From assembly GCA_040772225.1 (NCBI GenBank), contig JAXGYO010000008.1:1-31910 (forward strand): a DNA stretch of 31,910 bases, in the 5' to 3' direction. This DNA is from JAAYED01 sp040772225. Its GTDB lineage: Bacteria > Chloroflexota > Anaerolineae > UBA1429. Both the position numbers and the translations under genes were made by a program. Shown here one piece after another: positions 22,909 to 31,258 of the stretch; positions within the stretch are counted from its first letter, which is position 1; every line of letters begins with the position of its first letter. The notes beneath the pieces are model-generated. The model was not told the DNA's origin. It was given only the letters and a program-made list of their open reading frames with translations, and made no database searches.

Positions 22909-23786
22909 TTGTTATTCTCGATTTCGACGGCACACTGACCGCGGAAGAGGCCCAGGCGCCGTCACTGGCCAGGCGCTCGCTACGCACCCTGGCCTCCGAG
23001 GTGCTGGATGTCCCGATCGGCGAACTGGTGGCGGCCTACCGCCGCACGCGGGAGGACATTCTGGCGGCGCCCTGGGACTATGGCTGGTGGGTCAACGGCC
23101 TGCTGGCAGGCTACCCCGACGAGGGCGCCTTTCAGTGCAACACGGTCACGCTCCAGACCATGCTCTCCCGCGAGCCGCGTTATGTCGAGCGGATCGCGGC
23201 GCGCTTCCCCGCCGCCGAGTACGATCCTGTAGTGGACTGCACCAACTGGCTGTTCCACCGCCACACCGCCGAACTGGGGACCGCCTTCCGCCCCGCGGCG
23301 CTGCCCGTGCTGCAGGGGCTGATCGACGATCCCGCGACCACGCCGCTGGTGCTGACCAACTCGCGGGGTGACAAGGTGTCCCGCCAGCTGGCGACGCTGC
23401 CACTCACCGCGCAGCCCGAGATACTGGGCGATACGCGCCAGTACGACATGCACCCCGGCTGGGAGCAGCGTTTCGCCCACCCGGAGCTGGGCGAGATCCA
23501 GGTGTGGCCGGTTACGCCCGAGCGTTCGATCGATCTGCGCCGGCCGGCGTATCACGCGGCATTGCTGCGGGTGCAGGCGCGCGCCCGCGCCCAGGGCGAC
23601 CCGCGCGTGGCCGTCGTCGCTGACAGTCTCTCGCTCCCGGGCGCGCTGCCCCTGATGATGGGGATTCCCTTCTTCCTGCTGCGCACGCCCTATACGCCCA
23701 GTTGGTGCCGGGAGGTCGTATCGAGCCATCCGCTGGGCCGCGTGCTCCAGGGGCTGGAGGAGTTGCCGGGGGCGCTGGGGAAGTAG
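22905..23786 (+). CDS. HAD-like hydrolase family protein
   Basis: The 293-residue product begins with a HAD motif I, ILDFDGTLT (Asp6 and Asp8 as nucleophile and acid). Motif II is probably VLTNSRGDK; the motif IV region reads VVADSLSLPGALP, lacking the usual second acidic residue, so phosphatase activity is uncertain. Residues 30-135 form a cap-like insert. The start codon overlaps the PAP2 stop as ATGA, so it is probably co-translated with it; both may act in dephosphorylation of the same lipid or sugar metabolite, which is inference. Confidence 0.8.
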   Translation: MIVILDFDGTLTAEEAQAPSLARRSLRTLASEVLDVPIGELVAAYRRTREDILAAPWDYGWWVNGLLAGYPDEGAFQCNTVTLQTMLSREPRYVERIAARFPAAEYDPVVDCTNWLFHRHTAELGTAFRPAALPVLQGLIDDPATTPLVLTNSRGDKVSRQLATLPLTAQPEILGDTRQYDMHPGWEQRFAHPELGEIQVWPVTPERSIDLRRPAYHAALLRVQARARAQGDPRVAVVADSLSLPGALPLMMGIPFFLLRTPYTPSWCREVVSSHPLGRVLQGLEELPGALGK

Positions 23787-24070
23787 GTTGCAGATTACAG
23801 ATTACAGAAACCGGACTCTCGCGGAGCGCGAGCTTGAGCCCGCTTCCGGAGCCGGCAGGCGCCGCTGGCTACAGCAGATGCCGGCGATCCAAGTCGCCAA
23901 TGGACCGCGGGCTCGTCGCCTGGACCGCCGGCTTTAGCCGGCTCCGGGGCCTGGACTTGTCGTCCTCTACCCGCGGGCTTACAGCCGGCCTAAGGGCACG
24001 CCTGCGAACCCGGCCTCCCGAATGCGGCGCCCCTTGCCTTCCTTATCCCGGTGTGGTACACCTTTCCCCG
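23787..24070. other. Repeat-rich spacer before the DUF5655 gene
   Basis: It contains a heptamer array (23786-23810, GCAGATT/ACAGATT) and a run of GCCGGC-rich segments (23850-24000) of the type GGACCGC-CGGC-TTTAGCCGGC, related to those at 24575-24640. The GTGTGGTACACC at about 24050 resembles an extended -10 only 11 bp before the next start, compatible with a short or absent leader. No gene seen. Confidence 0.5.
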
Positions 24071-24541
24071 ATGGACATTAGCACCTACTTTGCCCGCGAG
24101 CCGCGCGCGCTGCCCCTCTACCGGGCCGTCGAGGCGCGCCTGCTGGCGGCCTACCCCGGGGCGCAGGTGGACGTGCAGCGCAGCCAGATCACATTCCGTC
24201 TGCGGGGCGAGACCCGGGGCGAGCACACGCTCGCCGCCGTCTGGCTGCCGATCCATCGCATCGCGGGTCGCCCGGAGGTCTATGTCGTGCTCACCTTTGG
24301 CCTGCGCCGTCGCCTGGACGTCCCCCGCATTGTCGAGGCCGTCCAGCCCTACCCCGGCCGCTGGACACGCCATACACTGATCGCCAGCGTCGAGGATGTG
24401 GACGAGCAATTGATAGGGTGGCTGCGGGAGGCGGCGGAGCCCGTAGCGCAGCAGTGCGCCAGAGAACACATCGGAAATACAGAGGGATGGACAGGGGACT
24501 TGATCGTCTGTGACGGTTGGTCAGAGACTGACCGTCCATAG
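24071..24541 (+). CDS. DUF5655-domain protein with a repeat-derived C-terminus
   Basis: The 156-residue protein matches DUF5655 over residues 1-130: YFAREPRALPLY, a QITFRLRG strand, VVLTFGLRRR and PGRWTRHTLIAS. The domain is found alone or with DNA-related proteins; its function is not established. Residues 136-156 are encoded by repeats (an ATGGACAGG unit and the hairpin GGTCAG-AGA-CTGACC at 24519-24533), so the original end of the gene was probably replaced. There is no clear Shine-Dalgarno at the ATG; a GTGTGGTACACC sequence just upstream suggests a nearly leaderless mRNA. Confidence 0.8.
   Translation: MDISTYFAREPRALPLYRAVEARLLAAYPGAQVDVQRSQITFRLRGETRGEHTLAAVWLPIHRIAGRPEVYVVLTFGLRRRLDVPRIVEAVQPYPGRWTRHTLIASVEDVDEQLIGWLREAAEPVAQQCAREHIGNTEGWTGDLIVCDGWSETDRP
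24519..24533. repeat. GGTC...GACC hairpin inside the DUF5655 gene end
   Basis: The hairpin GGTCAG-AGA-CTGACC, followed by GTCC and by further GACCGACC and GCCGGCATCCGGACC segments to 24640. It lies between the DUF5655 domain and the GNAT-like stump. Confidence 0.65.
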
Positions 24542-24645
24542 AGAGGCTGACCGACCGTCCACCGCGGACCCCCAGCTTGACCGGCATCCGGACCCCGACT
24601 TTCAGCCGGCATCCGGACCGCCGGCTTTCAGCCGGCATCTGGGAA

Positions 24646-24888
24646 ACGTTAACAGTCCCCGACGGCACGCGCTGCCTGGGCTACGTCTACATCTACCCGG
24701 CCGGGCCAGGTGCATACAACGCGTGTGTCCACTACTGTGTGCGCGACGGCGAGGCGGCCCAGGGCTTGCACGACGCCCTGGGCGCCTTCCTGTGGCGCTG
24801 GCTGCGCGAGGCCTGGCCATTCGAAAAGGTGGCGTGGCCTGGACGGGAGATCCCGTGGGCCGAGTGTGAGCCGCTGGAGGGCGTGTGA
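24646..24888 (+). pseudogene. C-terminal stump of a GNAT-like acetyltransferase gene
   Basis: In the frame ending at 24888 about 80 residues look like the end of a GNAT-type protein: CLGYVYIYP (core beta strand), an HYCVRDGEAAQGLHDAL helix region and WPFEKVAWPGREIPW close to the end. I know this last motif from a GNAT-related family in actinobacteria and Chloroflexota, from memory. The N-terminal two thirds, including any start, are missing; upstream DNA (24545-24645) is only GC-rich repeats. The frame has an ATG at 24577 but its first 24 codons are repeat sequence. It is most likely a broken gene. Confidence 0.65.
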
Positions 24889-24910
24889 ACGTTGCCATCG
24901 GAATGGCTTA

Positions 24911-24974
24911 ACGTTTGGACGTTGAGACGTTCGGACCTTTGGACGTTAAGACGTTGTGACGTTCAGACGTTGCG
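24911..24974. repeat. Octamer array ACGTTNNG, eight units
   Basis: Eight consecutive 8-bp units all fit ACGTTNNG except one ACCTTTGG. The two variable positions differ in almost every unit, while the fixed bases are conserved. It ends about 70 bp upstream of the YcaQ-type gene. A shorter relative lies at about 7722-7756. Confidence 0.85.
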
Positions 24975-25044
24975 ACTCCCCACTGGCCGGCCGCGAACCC
25001 GTGTGGTACCATAGCACCCACATTCGCCCACCCACAGGAGTCCC

Positions 25045-26229
25045 ATGCCCGAAACTCTCTCCAGCGCTCAGGCGCGCCGTCTGTTCATCCGTGCTCAAGG
25101 TCTCGACGGCGACTGGGACGCGTTGTCGGGCCCGCAGGCTGTGGCGCGCACCGTGTCGCGCCTCGGTTATGTCCAGTTGGACACCATCGCCGTGGTCGAA
25201 CGGGCCCATCACCACACCCTCTGGCGCCGCCAGCCGGGCTATACGCCCGACGACCTGCACGCGGCGCAGGCGGTCGAGCGCACCATCTTTGAGGCGATGG
25301 CCCCCAACGCCTCCTACCTGCCGATGGAGGACTACCGCTACGCCCTCCCGGCGATGCGCGCCAACGCCGAATGGTGGGCGGACAACTGGCGCGCCTCGGG
25401 TCGCGAGGAACGCGAGGCGGTGCTGGCGCGGATCCGCGCCGAGGGCCCGCTGGGCGCGTCCGATTTTGAGGCGCCCGAGGGGTTCAAACGCGAGGGTTGG
25501 TGGTCCTGGAAGCCCGCCAAGCGAACCCTGGAGCACCTGTTCACCACCGGCGACCTGATGGTCAGCGAGCGGCGGGGCTTTGAGCGCGTGCTGGACCTGC
25601 GCGAGCGCGTGCTGCCGGCCGGCATCGACACGAGCTACCCACGCGACGAGGAGCTGGCGATCTTCCTGGCGAGCCAGGCGCTGGTCGCCATGGGCGTTGC
25701 GGGCGAGCGCAACAGCCGCTGGCGCAATGGGCAGTATCGCACCGCGCTGGGCCAGGGCCTGCGCGACCTGGCTGAGGCGGGCGAGGCCGTTGCGGTGAGC
25801 GTGGAGGGCATCACCCGGGGGGACTGGTACGTCCGGCCGGACGCGCTCGCCCTGGCCGACGACCCGCCGGCCACGGCACGAGCGCAGATCCTGTCGCCCT
25901 TTGACAGCCTGGTCATCAACCGGGAGTGGCTCAAGCTGCTGTGGGCGTTCGAGTACTCTATCGAGTGCTATGTGCCGCAGGCCAAACGCAACTACGGTTA
26001 TTTTGTGCTGCCGGTTCTCTGGCGTGACCGCTTTGTGGCGCGGATCGACCTGAAGGCCGACCGCAAGGGGGGAGTGCTGCGCGTGCAGGGGCTCTGGCTG
26101 GAGCCGGACGCCGGCGAAGGCAGCGACGGGGAACTGTGGCCCGCTCTCGCAGCCGCCCTGCACGAGTTCGCGGCGTTCAACGGGTGCGAGAGCGTGGATG
26201 CGGGGGAGTGGGAGGGGCTGGGCGCGTGA
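25045..26229 (+). CDS. Winged-helix DNA glycosylase, AlkX/YcaQ type
   Basis: The 394-residue protein matches the HTH_42/YcaQ-AlkZ family. After an N-terminal HTH the VQLDTIAVVERAHHHTLW segment carries Gln44-x-Asp46, the QxD form of the catalytic motif that distinguishes AlkX (YcaQ) from the QxQ of AlkZ; SPFDSLVINREW and PQAKRNYGYFVLPVL are further family blocks. Members excise bulky or cross-linked purines, so it probably acts in DNA cross-link repair. The ATG at 25045 follows AGGAG. Length is normal. An octamer array and a TGGTACCAT element (extended -10-like) precede it. The gene appears single. Confidence 0.9.
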   Translation: MPETLSSAQARRLFIRAQGLDGDWDALSGPQAVARTVSRLGYVQLDTIAVVERAHHHTLWRRQPGYTPDDLHAAQAVERTIFEAMAPNASYLPMEDYRYALPAMRANAEWWADNWRASGREEREAVLARIRAEGPLGASDFEAPEGFKREGWWSWKPAKRTLEHLFTTGDLMVSERRGFERVLDLRERVLPAGIDTSYPRDEELAIFLASQALVAMGVAGERNSRWRNGQYRTALGQGLRDLAEAGEAVAVSVEGITRGDWYVRPDALALADDPPATARAQILSPFDSLVINREWLKLLWAFEYSIECYVPQAKRNYGYFVLPVLWRDRFVARIDLKADRKGGVLRVQGLWLEPDAGEGSDGELWPALAAALHEFAAFNGCESVDAGEWEGLGA

Positions 26230-26282
26230 CGATGGACGAGGGACGATGGACGGGGCGCGGGCCGCTGGCCCGCATTAAGTTG

Positions 26283-26300
26283 GCCGACAAGAATGTCGGC
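26283..26300. repeat. GCCGACA mini-hairpin, AGAA loop
   Basis: GCCGACA-AGAA-TGTCGGC followed by GGTCC, about 54 bp after the YcaQ-type stop. Confidence 0.8.
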
Positions 26301-26334
26301 GGTCCGGGGCAGGGCGCTGGCCCGCAGCACGTCG

Positions 26335-26352
26335 GCCGACAGGAATGTCGGC
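26335..26352. repeat. GCCGACA mini-hairpin, GGAA loop
   Basis: GCCGACA-GGAA-TGTCGGC followed by GGTCC; a direct repeat of the previous hairpin, 52 bp on. Confidence 0.8.
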
Positions 26353-26584
26353 GGTCCGGCGCGGGGCGCACCAACCCATGGTTGGCCAGGATGGATAAGC
26401 TTGGCCGTCAGTGGACAGCGGGGAACTGCCAGCTCACCGTGACCGCGAGCGAGTCGCTTGCACTCGGCAAGGACGGACGGTAGAAAGTGGACGATGAACC
26501 CAGACCGCGAAGGCGGGTCCAAACCGTACCCAGCGTACATAGCTGCGAGTAGCCCGGGATCTGGCTAACGCTACGATGCCCCCC

Positions 26585-26613
26585 TTGACAAGCCCTTTCG
26601 CTCCCCATAGACT
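26585..26613 (+). promoter_or_regulatory. Sigma-70-like promoter of the large ATPase gene
   Basis: A perfect TTGACA, 17-bp spacer and TAGACT (four of six -10 bases), 76 bp before the start codon. Confidence 0.45.
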
Positions 26614-26688
26614 TTGTTAACTGGACTTGTAGTGCCCAACCCGTCGACACTGCAAGCGCGTTGCCCGTGAAGAACTCGGGAGGAGCAC

Positions 26689-29600
26689 ATGGCCGGAAGC
26701 AACCTCACACCGTACAAACACATACAGAGGATCCGAGGCGAGAAGTTCGGCCTAAGTCGTAACGGCAGGAGCAAGTCCACGAATTCGCTCGCACGTGATC
26801 TCCATGCAGCCACCGAGAATCTAGCGCAGGGCCTGTACTCAAGAGACATCCACTTCATCATGGAGCTCATACAAAACGCAGAGGACAACTCGTACGACTC
26901 GTCGGTTGTGCCGGCTCTCGAGCTACGCTTGCTCGATGTGGACCCTACAAGCACCCCTGGAGCTGAGGGGGCGTTACTGCTAATCAACAATGAGGTTGGA
27001 TTCAGTGATCGCGATGTAGAAGCGCTTTGCTCAATAGGATCGACAACCAAAGACAAGCAGATGGGCTTCATCGGTGAGAAGGGCATTGGCTTCAAGTCGG
27101 TGTTTGTCGTTAGCACCCAACCGTACCTTTTCTCGAAGGGATATCGGTTCCACTTCTCTGAGCAGCCGGATCGCGAGGCGGGCTTGGGCTATATCGTTCC
27201 GTATTGGGTGAACGATATACCCGATGAAGTTCGGGTAAACCATAGGAAGACATGCATACTTCTTCCCCTCCGAGCCGAGAAGCGGGCCAGTGTCGAGGCC
27301 GAACTAAGCATGATCGCCCCTGAGCTACTTTTGTTTCTACGCAAGCTGTCCAGCCTCACCGTTGGCGCTCTCTCCGAAGCGCTGCACCTGGTACGCGATG
27401 ACAACCGACGTCCACTCGTGACCCTGCTCGTCGGCCAGAACTCTAGACAGTACTATCTGTACGAACGAGAGTACACTGTTGTGGCAGATGTGATTGAGGA
27501 AAAGCGTGTGGGCGTCTTGTCTCGCACGATCAGCATCGCTCTGCCGCTGTCCGAGGCGACGCCGCCGCAATCGGTGTTCGCATATCTTCCGACTGACGTC
27601 GCTAGCGGCTTCCCATTCTTGCTCAACGCAGACTTTATCCTATCAGCGTCGCGAGAGAGCATTCAGGTCGACCGACCATGGAACACATGGCTGAGGGATT
27701 GCCTGGGGCCCGCCTTTGTTGAAGCTTTTCTGAGCATGTTACGGGACCCTGACCTGCGCTTCCGACCCTACGCGTTCATACCCCTGCAGAGCGGAACTGC
27801 ATTTTTCGAGCCTGTCAGAGAACACATCATCCAGGCACTACGGGAATCCGCCGTTGTCTGGCCATGCATCGGGGACGAGCCTGTACCTTCGGCTGAAGTG
27901 TGCACCACACCAACCGGATTTCGAGCGCTGCTCGACTATGAGCACCTGCCTGAGCCTCTGCGACACAGGCCACCGGTCCATGCAGATATTGCAGGATATG
28001 CTCAACAGCTAAACGCAATCGGTGTCAAGGATATGACACAGCAGGAAATGGAAGCCTGCCTCCGAGACGAAGCTTGGCTAGACCTCCAGAGCCCCGAATG
28101 GTACGCACGTCTTTACGGCTACCTAGCAGGCCGGACGTCGCAACACACAAGCGCACTAGACGACATCCCTTTACTACTGACACACGACGGAAGCAGATGG
28201 AGCGCCACTAAGGGAGTCGTCTGCTTTCCTGGGAGCGACTCGATTCTGAGCAAAGACCTGTTTAGCCAGGCAAGCCAACCGGCCCTCTCCCGTCATCTGC
28301 ACTTTCTCCACCCGTCGGTGTACGAGCTCATTAGGGAGGACAAAGCAGTAGTCTCGTTCTTGCACGATACTCTCGGCGTGTCAGAACCTACGCCCGGTAG
28401 GCTGTGCGTAGCGATAGCCAATAGCCTGAGGCACCACGCCACGGACATCGCGATGCAGGAGTTATGCGAGGCCACTGCATTCATCTGCAAGAGCTTCGCG
28501 AGTCTTGCCCCCGACGTCCAGAAGGAGATCCGAGACGCGCTGCCCCTTGGGCTGGCCGATGGCAGTATCCTCGAGCGGAGTGCCCTTGAGACAGACCGAC
28601 CTCTTGTGATGCAGGAAAGCATGGACCCTGAGGACGGCTGGCAGCTAGTTTTCCCTGAGTCTGACGACCGGGAGCACATGGCGGTGCTCTCCGACGATTA
28701 TCTCCGCCTGAACGCCATCGATCGTGAGACATGGCGTTCGTTCTGGCTATCGATGGGAGCGACCCTATATCCTCCCCCGCGGCAGGGACTTTGGCACTGG
28801 TACGACAGGTTACCAGAAGGCCTGCCGCCGGCAGCAAGAGCGTTCTACATCGCCAATGCCACGTCCTCCACAAGAGGCCACCAAATCATGGACTGGAGGG
28901 CCCCGAGCTGGCTTCGCCTACCGCAAGGCGAGGAACCGTCCCCGATTGCGCTCGGGCGCGCCAATGCCTTGGTGCACTGGCTGGACGGTCTGATCAAGCT
29001 ACGGGGAAGTTTTTGGTATGCTCGGGCCCGTTACGGATATCACTACTATTCGTGGTCCTATCGCGATTTTCGATCCGAGATTGAGGAGTGTCTGGTTTCC
29101 AGAGCCTGGGTTCCGAGCAGCGTGGGCCTACGTCGGCCGAGTGAAATCTTTGCCGATCGCCTTGAGATACGAGATGTGTTCGGGGACCGCGTCGCCTACG
29201 CACCAGAGGGCATGTCCGAGCAGACACGCCGCTTTCTCGGCATTCGAGAGACGGCTACCTCTGGCGATCTACTAGACTATCTGAGTGAACTATCGTCTCA
29301 GGACCCTAGTGGAGTGGACAAGGAAGTCGTGAGGCGTATATACCGCAGGCTGAACGCCTCAGACACGCCTATAGACGAACTCAAGGCGAAGGTTGCGATA
29401 CTCGTTGATGCCCCCACCCCAAAATGGGTAGCGCCCGGTGAGTGCGCCTGGCAGGACTTATCCGATGCCTTCGGCGACCTGTTCTGCTATCTATCGAGCC
29501 AATACGACGAGAGCTTACGCCCATTCTTTGTCGGCAAGCTGGGTATACGAGCGCAGATTGATGACGAAGCCTATGCGGATGCATGGAGCAAGTGGTCTAG

Positions 29601-31014
29601 GAGTTCGAATCCCTCGCCGGACAAAGTGAAAGCTGCGATGGAAGTTCTCTTCCCGCGGCTCTCTCGTGTGGCAGCAAGCAACGAACCCCCGGATTGGTGG
29701 CCCGAGTTCTGCCGAGATGCCTTGGTCTGGACGCAGAGCGATCACTTCGTGCCGGCAGGCAAGGCGTTTATCCCTGACGACGCGGAGCTCAGACGATGCT
29801 TTTCGGGCAAGGTGGAGTTTGCGTGGCGACCTGAGAAAGACAGTTTCCGCGATCATCACACCCTCTATGCGGCCCTCGGCGTGCGCTCACTGGCCGACTC
29901 GGTGAACGTGTTCGCCAATGAGATCGCTGAAGGCGAGAAGAGCGTAGATCCAGCCTATCTGACAGAAGCAGCCAAGAAGGGACTTCTCCTATGGCTATGT
30001 AGTGAGCAACCGAGTCAGTATCAAAGGCTGAAGCGCGAAGGCTTGCTCGAAGCCTATCTAGCAACATCCGAAATTGAACTCGAGGACGTCAGCGTGACGA
30101 TGCGTCTTGACGACCACGAAATCACCCTCGGCCAACAGGCAGCATTGTGGCATCCGACTTCGCGCACACTATACATGTCTAGCACGGCAGGCAGTGAGCT
30201 GGAGGGTGAGATCGCCATCTCAGTAGCGCGGCGTCTCGCCGCTGGCGAAGCCGCAAGACGCATAGAGGACATGCTCGACCGTCTGCTGGGAGCGGATGCC
30301 GATAAGGTCGAGAGCCTCGCGCAGCATCACAACTGGCGGTTTCCGCCAGAAGAGGAGGAATGGGTTTCAACTTGTATGGGGTATGACGCACGGTCGGATG
30401 TGCAGGAGGAGAGCCTCGGGCAGGTCGAACCAGGGAGCGAGGAAAGCGGTGGCTCGCCTCCGGAGCAGCCTCGCGCGGTACAGGGGGCTGGTGGCTCAAC
30501 AGCCACCCGCCAGACGGCAACGCGCCGGGCCAGACGGCGCGCACACCAGCGCTACCCGCTTGGAGTAACCGTGGAACCTGACATGGAGGTCGCTGAAGTC
30601 CAGACTGCCGAGCAGAGAGAACAGATCATGCGGGTGGACAGAGCTGGAATTTCGCGGGTGTTGGCATTCGAGCATGAAAACGAACGCGTACCCAGCGAGA
30701 TGCCCCATACCAACCCAGGATACGATATCGAGTCGCATGGACCGGGCGATATGATACGCTACATCGAAGTCAAGTCGCTGTCGGGAGAGTGGCAACCATC
30801 AAATCTGCCAGCGCTAACAGCTACGCAGTTCGATATGGCCCAGGAATTGGGCCATGAATTCTGGCTCTACGTAGTGGAATACGCGTTGGACGACGATGCA
30901 TGGCAGATCTACTGTCTGCGCAACCCATTTAACGATGTTGGCCGGTTCTTGTTTGACGCGAAGTGGAAAGAATTCGGACAATGCACGAGTGGGGATCGGC
31001 ACGGCGCACCGTAG
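26689..31014 (+). CDS. Sacsin/NO VEIN-like HATPase with C-terminal DUF3883 nuclease-like domain
   Basis: The 1441-residue protein has an N-terminal GHKL ATPase domain (about 40-250): ELIQNAED (59-66), NNEVGFSDRDV (100-110) and GEKGIGF (129-135). A long middle part (250-1290) resembles sacsin-type proteins but has no motif I can name. A low-complexity linker (about 1240-1290) leads to DUF3883 with GYDI, Asp1346 and IEVKS (Glu1360, Lys1362), a PD-(D/E)XK-like pattern. This order matches the plant NO VEIN family and bacterial relatives that are often found in defence islands. The role may be ATP-dependent cleavage of foreign DNA or RNA, which is inference. GGGAGGAG precedes the ATG. Lower GC than its neighbours suggests transfer. 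Confidence 0.87.
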   Translation: MAGSNLTPYKHIQRIRGEKFGLSRNGRSKSTNSLARDLHAATENLAQGLYSRDIHFIMELIQNAEDNSYDSSVVPALELRLLDVDPTSTPGAEGALLLINNEVGFSDRDVEALCSIGSTTKDKQMGFIGEKGIGFKSVFVVSTQPYLFSKGYRFHFSEQPDREAGLGYIVPYWVNDIPDEVRVNHRKTCILLPLRAEKRASVEAELSMIAPELLLFLRKLSSLTVGALSEALHLVRDDNRRPLVTLLVGQNSRQYYLYEREYTVVADVIEEKRVGVLSRTISIALPLSEATPPQSVFAYLPTDVASGFPFLLNADFILSASRESIQVDRPWNTWLRDCLGPAFVEAFLSMLRDPDLRFRPYAFIPLQSGTAFFEPVREHIIQALRESAVVWPCIGDEPVPSAEVCTTPTGFRALLDYEHLPEPLRHRPPVHADIAGYAQQLNAIGVKDMTQQEMEACLRDEAWLDLQSPEWYARLYGYLAGRTSQHTSALDDIPLLLTHDGSRWSATKGVVCFPGSDSILSKDLFSQASQPALSRHLHFLHPSVYELIREDKAVVSFLHDTLGVSEPTPGRLCVAIANSLRHHATDIAMQELCEATAFICKSFASLAPDVQKEIRDALPLGLADGSILERSALETDRPLVMQESMDPEDGWQLVFPESDDREHMAVLSDDYLRLNAIDRETWRSFWLSMGATLYPPPRQGLWHWYDRLPEGLPPAARAFYIANATSSTRGHQIMDWRAPSWLRLPQGEEPSPIALGRANALVHWLDGLIKLRGSFWYARARYGYHYYSWSYRDFRSEIEECLVSRAWVPSSVGLRRPSEIFADRLEIRDVFGDRVAYAPEGMSEQTRRFLGIRETATSGDLLDYLSELSSQDPSGVDKEVVRRIYRRLNASDTPIDELKAKVAILVDAPTPKWVAPGECAWQDLSDAFGDLFCYLSSQYDESLRPFFVGKLGIRAQIDDEAYADAWSKWSRSSNPSPDKVKAAMEVLFPRLSRVAASNEPPDWWPEFCRDALVWTQSDHFVPAGKAFIPDDAELRRCFSGKVEFAWRPEKDSFRDHHTLYAALGVRSLADSVNVFANEIAEGEKSVDPAYLTEAAKKGLLLWLCSEQPSQYQRLKREGLLEAYLATSEIELEDVSVTMRLDDHEITLGQQAALWHPTSRTLYMSSTAGSELEGEIAISVARRLAAGEAARRIEDMLDRLLGADADKVESLAQHHNWRFPPEEEEWVSTCMGYDARSDVQEESLGQVEPGSEESGGSPPEQPRAVQGAGGSTATRQTATRRARRRAHQRYPLGVTVEPDMEVAEVQTAEQREQIMRVDRAGISRVLAFEHENERVPSEMPHTNPGYDIESHGPGDMIRYIEVKSLSGEWQPSNLPALTATQFDMAQELGHEFWLYVVEYALDDDAWQIYCLRNPFNDVGRFLFDAKWKEFGQCTSGDRHGAP

Positions 31015-31109
31015 AGCTACGCAAGGCAATACTCGAGCGAGCGGGCCTGAACATCTTCGGCTGTGGCTCCCGGTTAGCCCTGTCAAGAGCGCTGCCTGCG
31101 GAGTGGAGC

Positions 31110-31126
31110 GCGGGCGTCTCGCCCGC
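31110..31126. repeat. Hairpin GCGGGCG-TCT-CGCCCGC
   Basis: A perfect 7-bp stem with TCT loop, about 95 bp after the large ATPase gene. The translated reverse strand gives AGETPAL, a peptide seen in many mis-annotated ORFs, so this looks like a widespread dispersed repeat (from memory). Confidence 0.65.
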
Positions 31127-31209
31127 ATCCGGGCGGCGCAGGCGTCCTTCGCCCCCATCCTGGCCTGGCCGGCTCCCCGCGCCACGCACCGACCAATCCT
31201 ATCCTGCCT

Positions 31210-31225
31210 GCGCTGTACTCAACGC
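31210..31225. repeat. Hairpin GCGCTG-TACT-CAACGC
   Basis: Like the hairpin at 495-510 but with one G-T pair. It lies 34 bp beyond the stop at 31259; flanking CCCCTGT is shared too. Confidence 0.55.
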
Positions 31226-31258
31226 CCCTGTCGATCGATGTGAACTCTCCGCTGTCCC

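Larger units (their letters stand above)
26230..26688. other. Spacer with two GCCGACA hairpins and promoter of the large ATPase gene
   Basis: This 459-bp stretch holds hairpins at 26283-26300 and 26335-26352 and a sigma-70 promoter at 26585-26613. Base composition falls to the right of about 26480, matching the less GC-rich gene that follows. No coding sequence recognisable. Confidence 0.6.
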
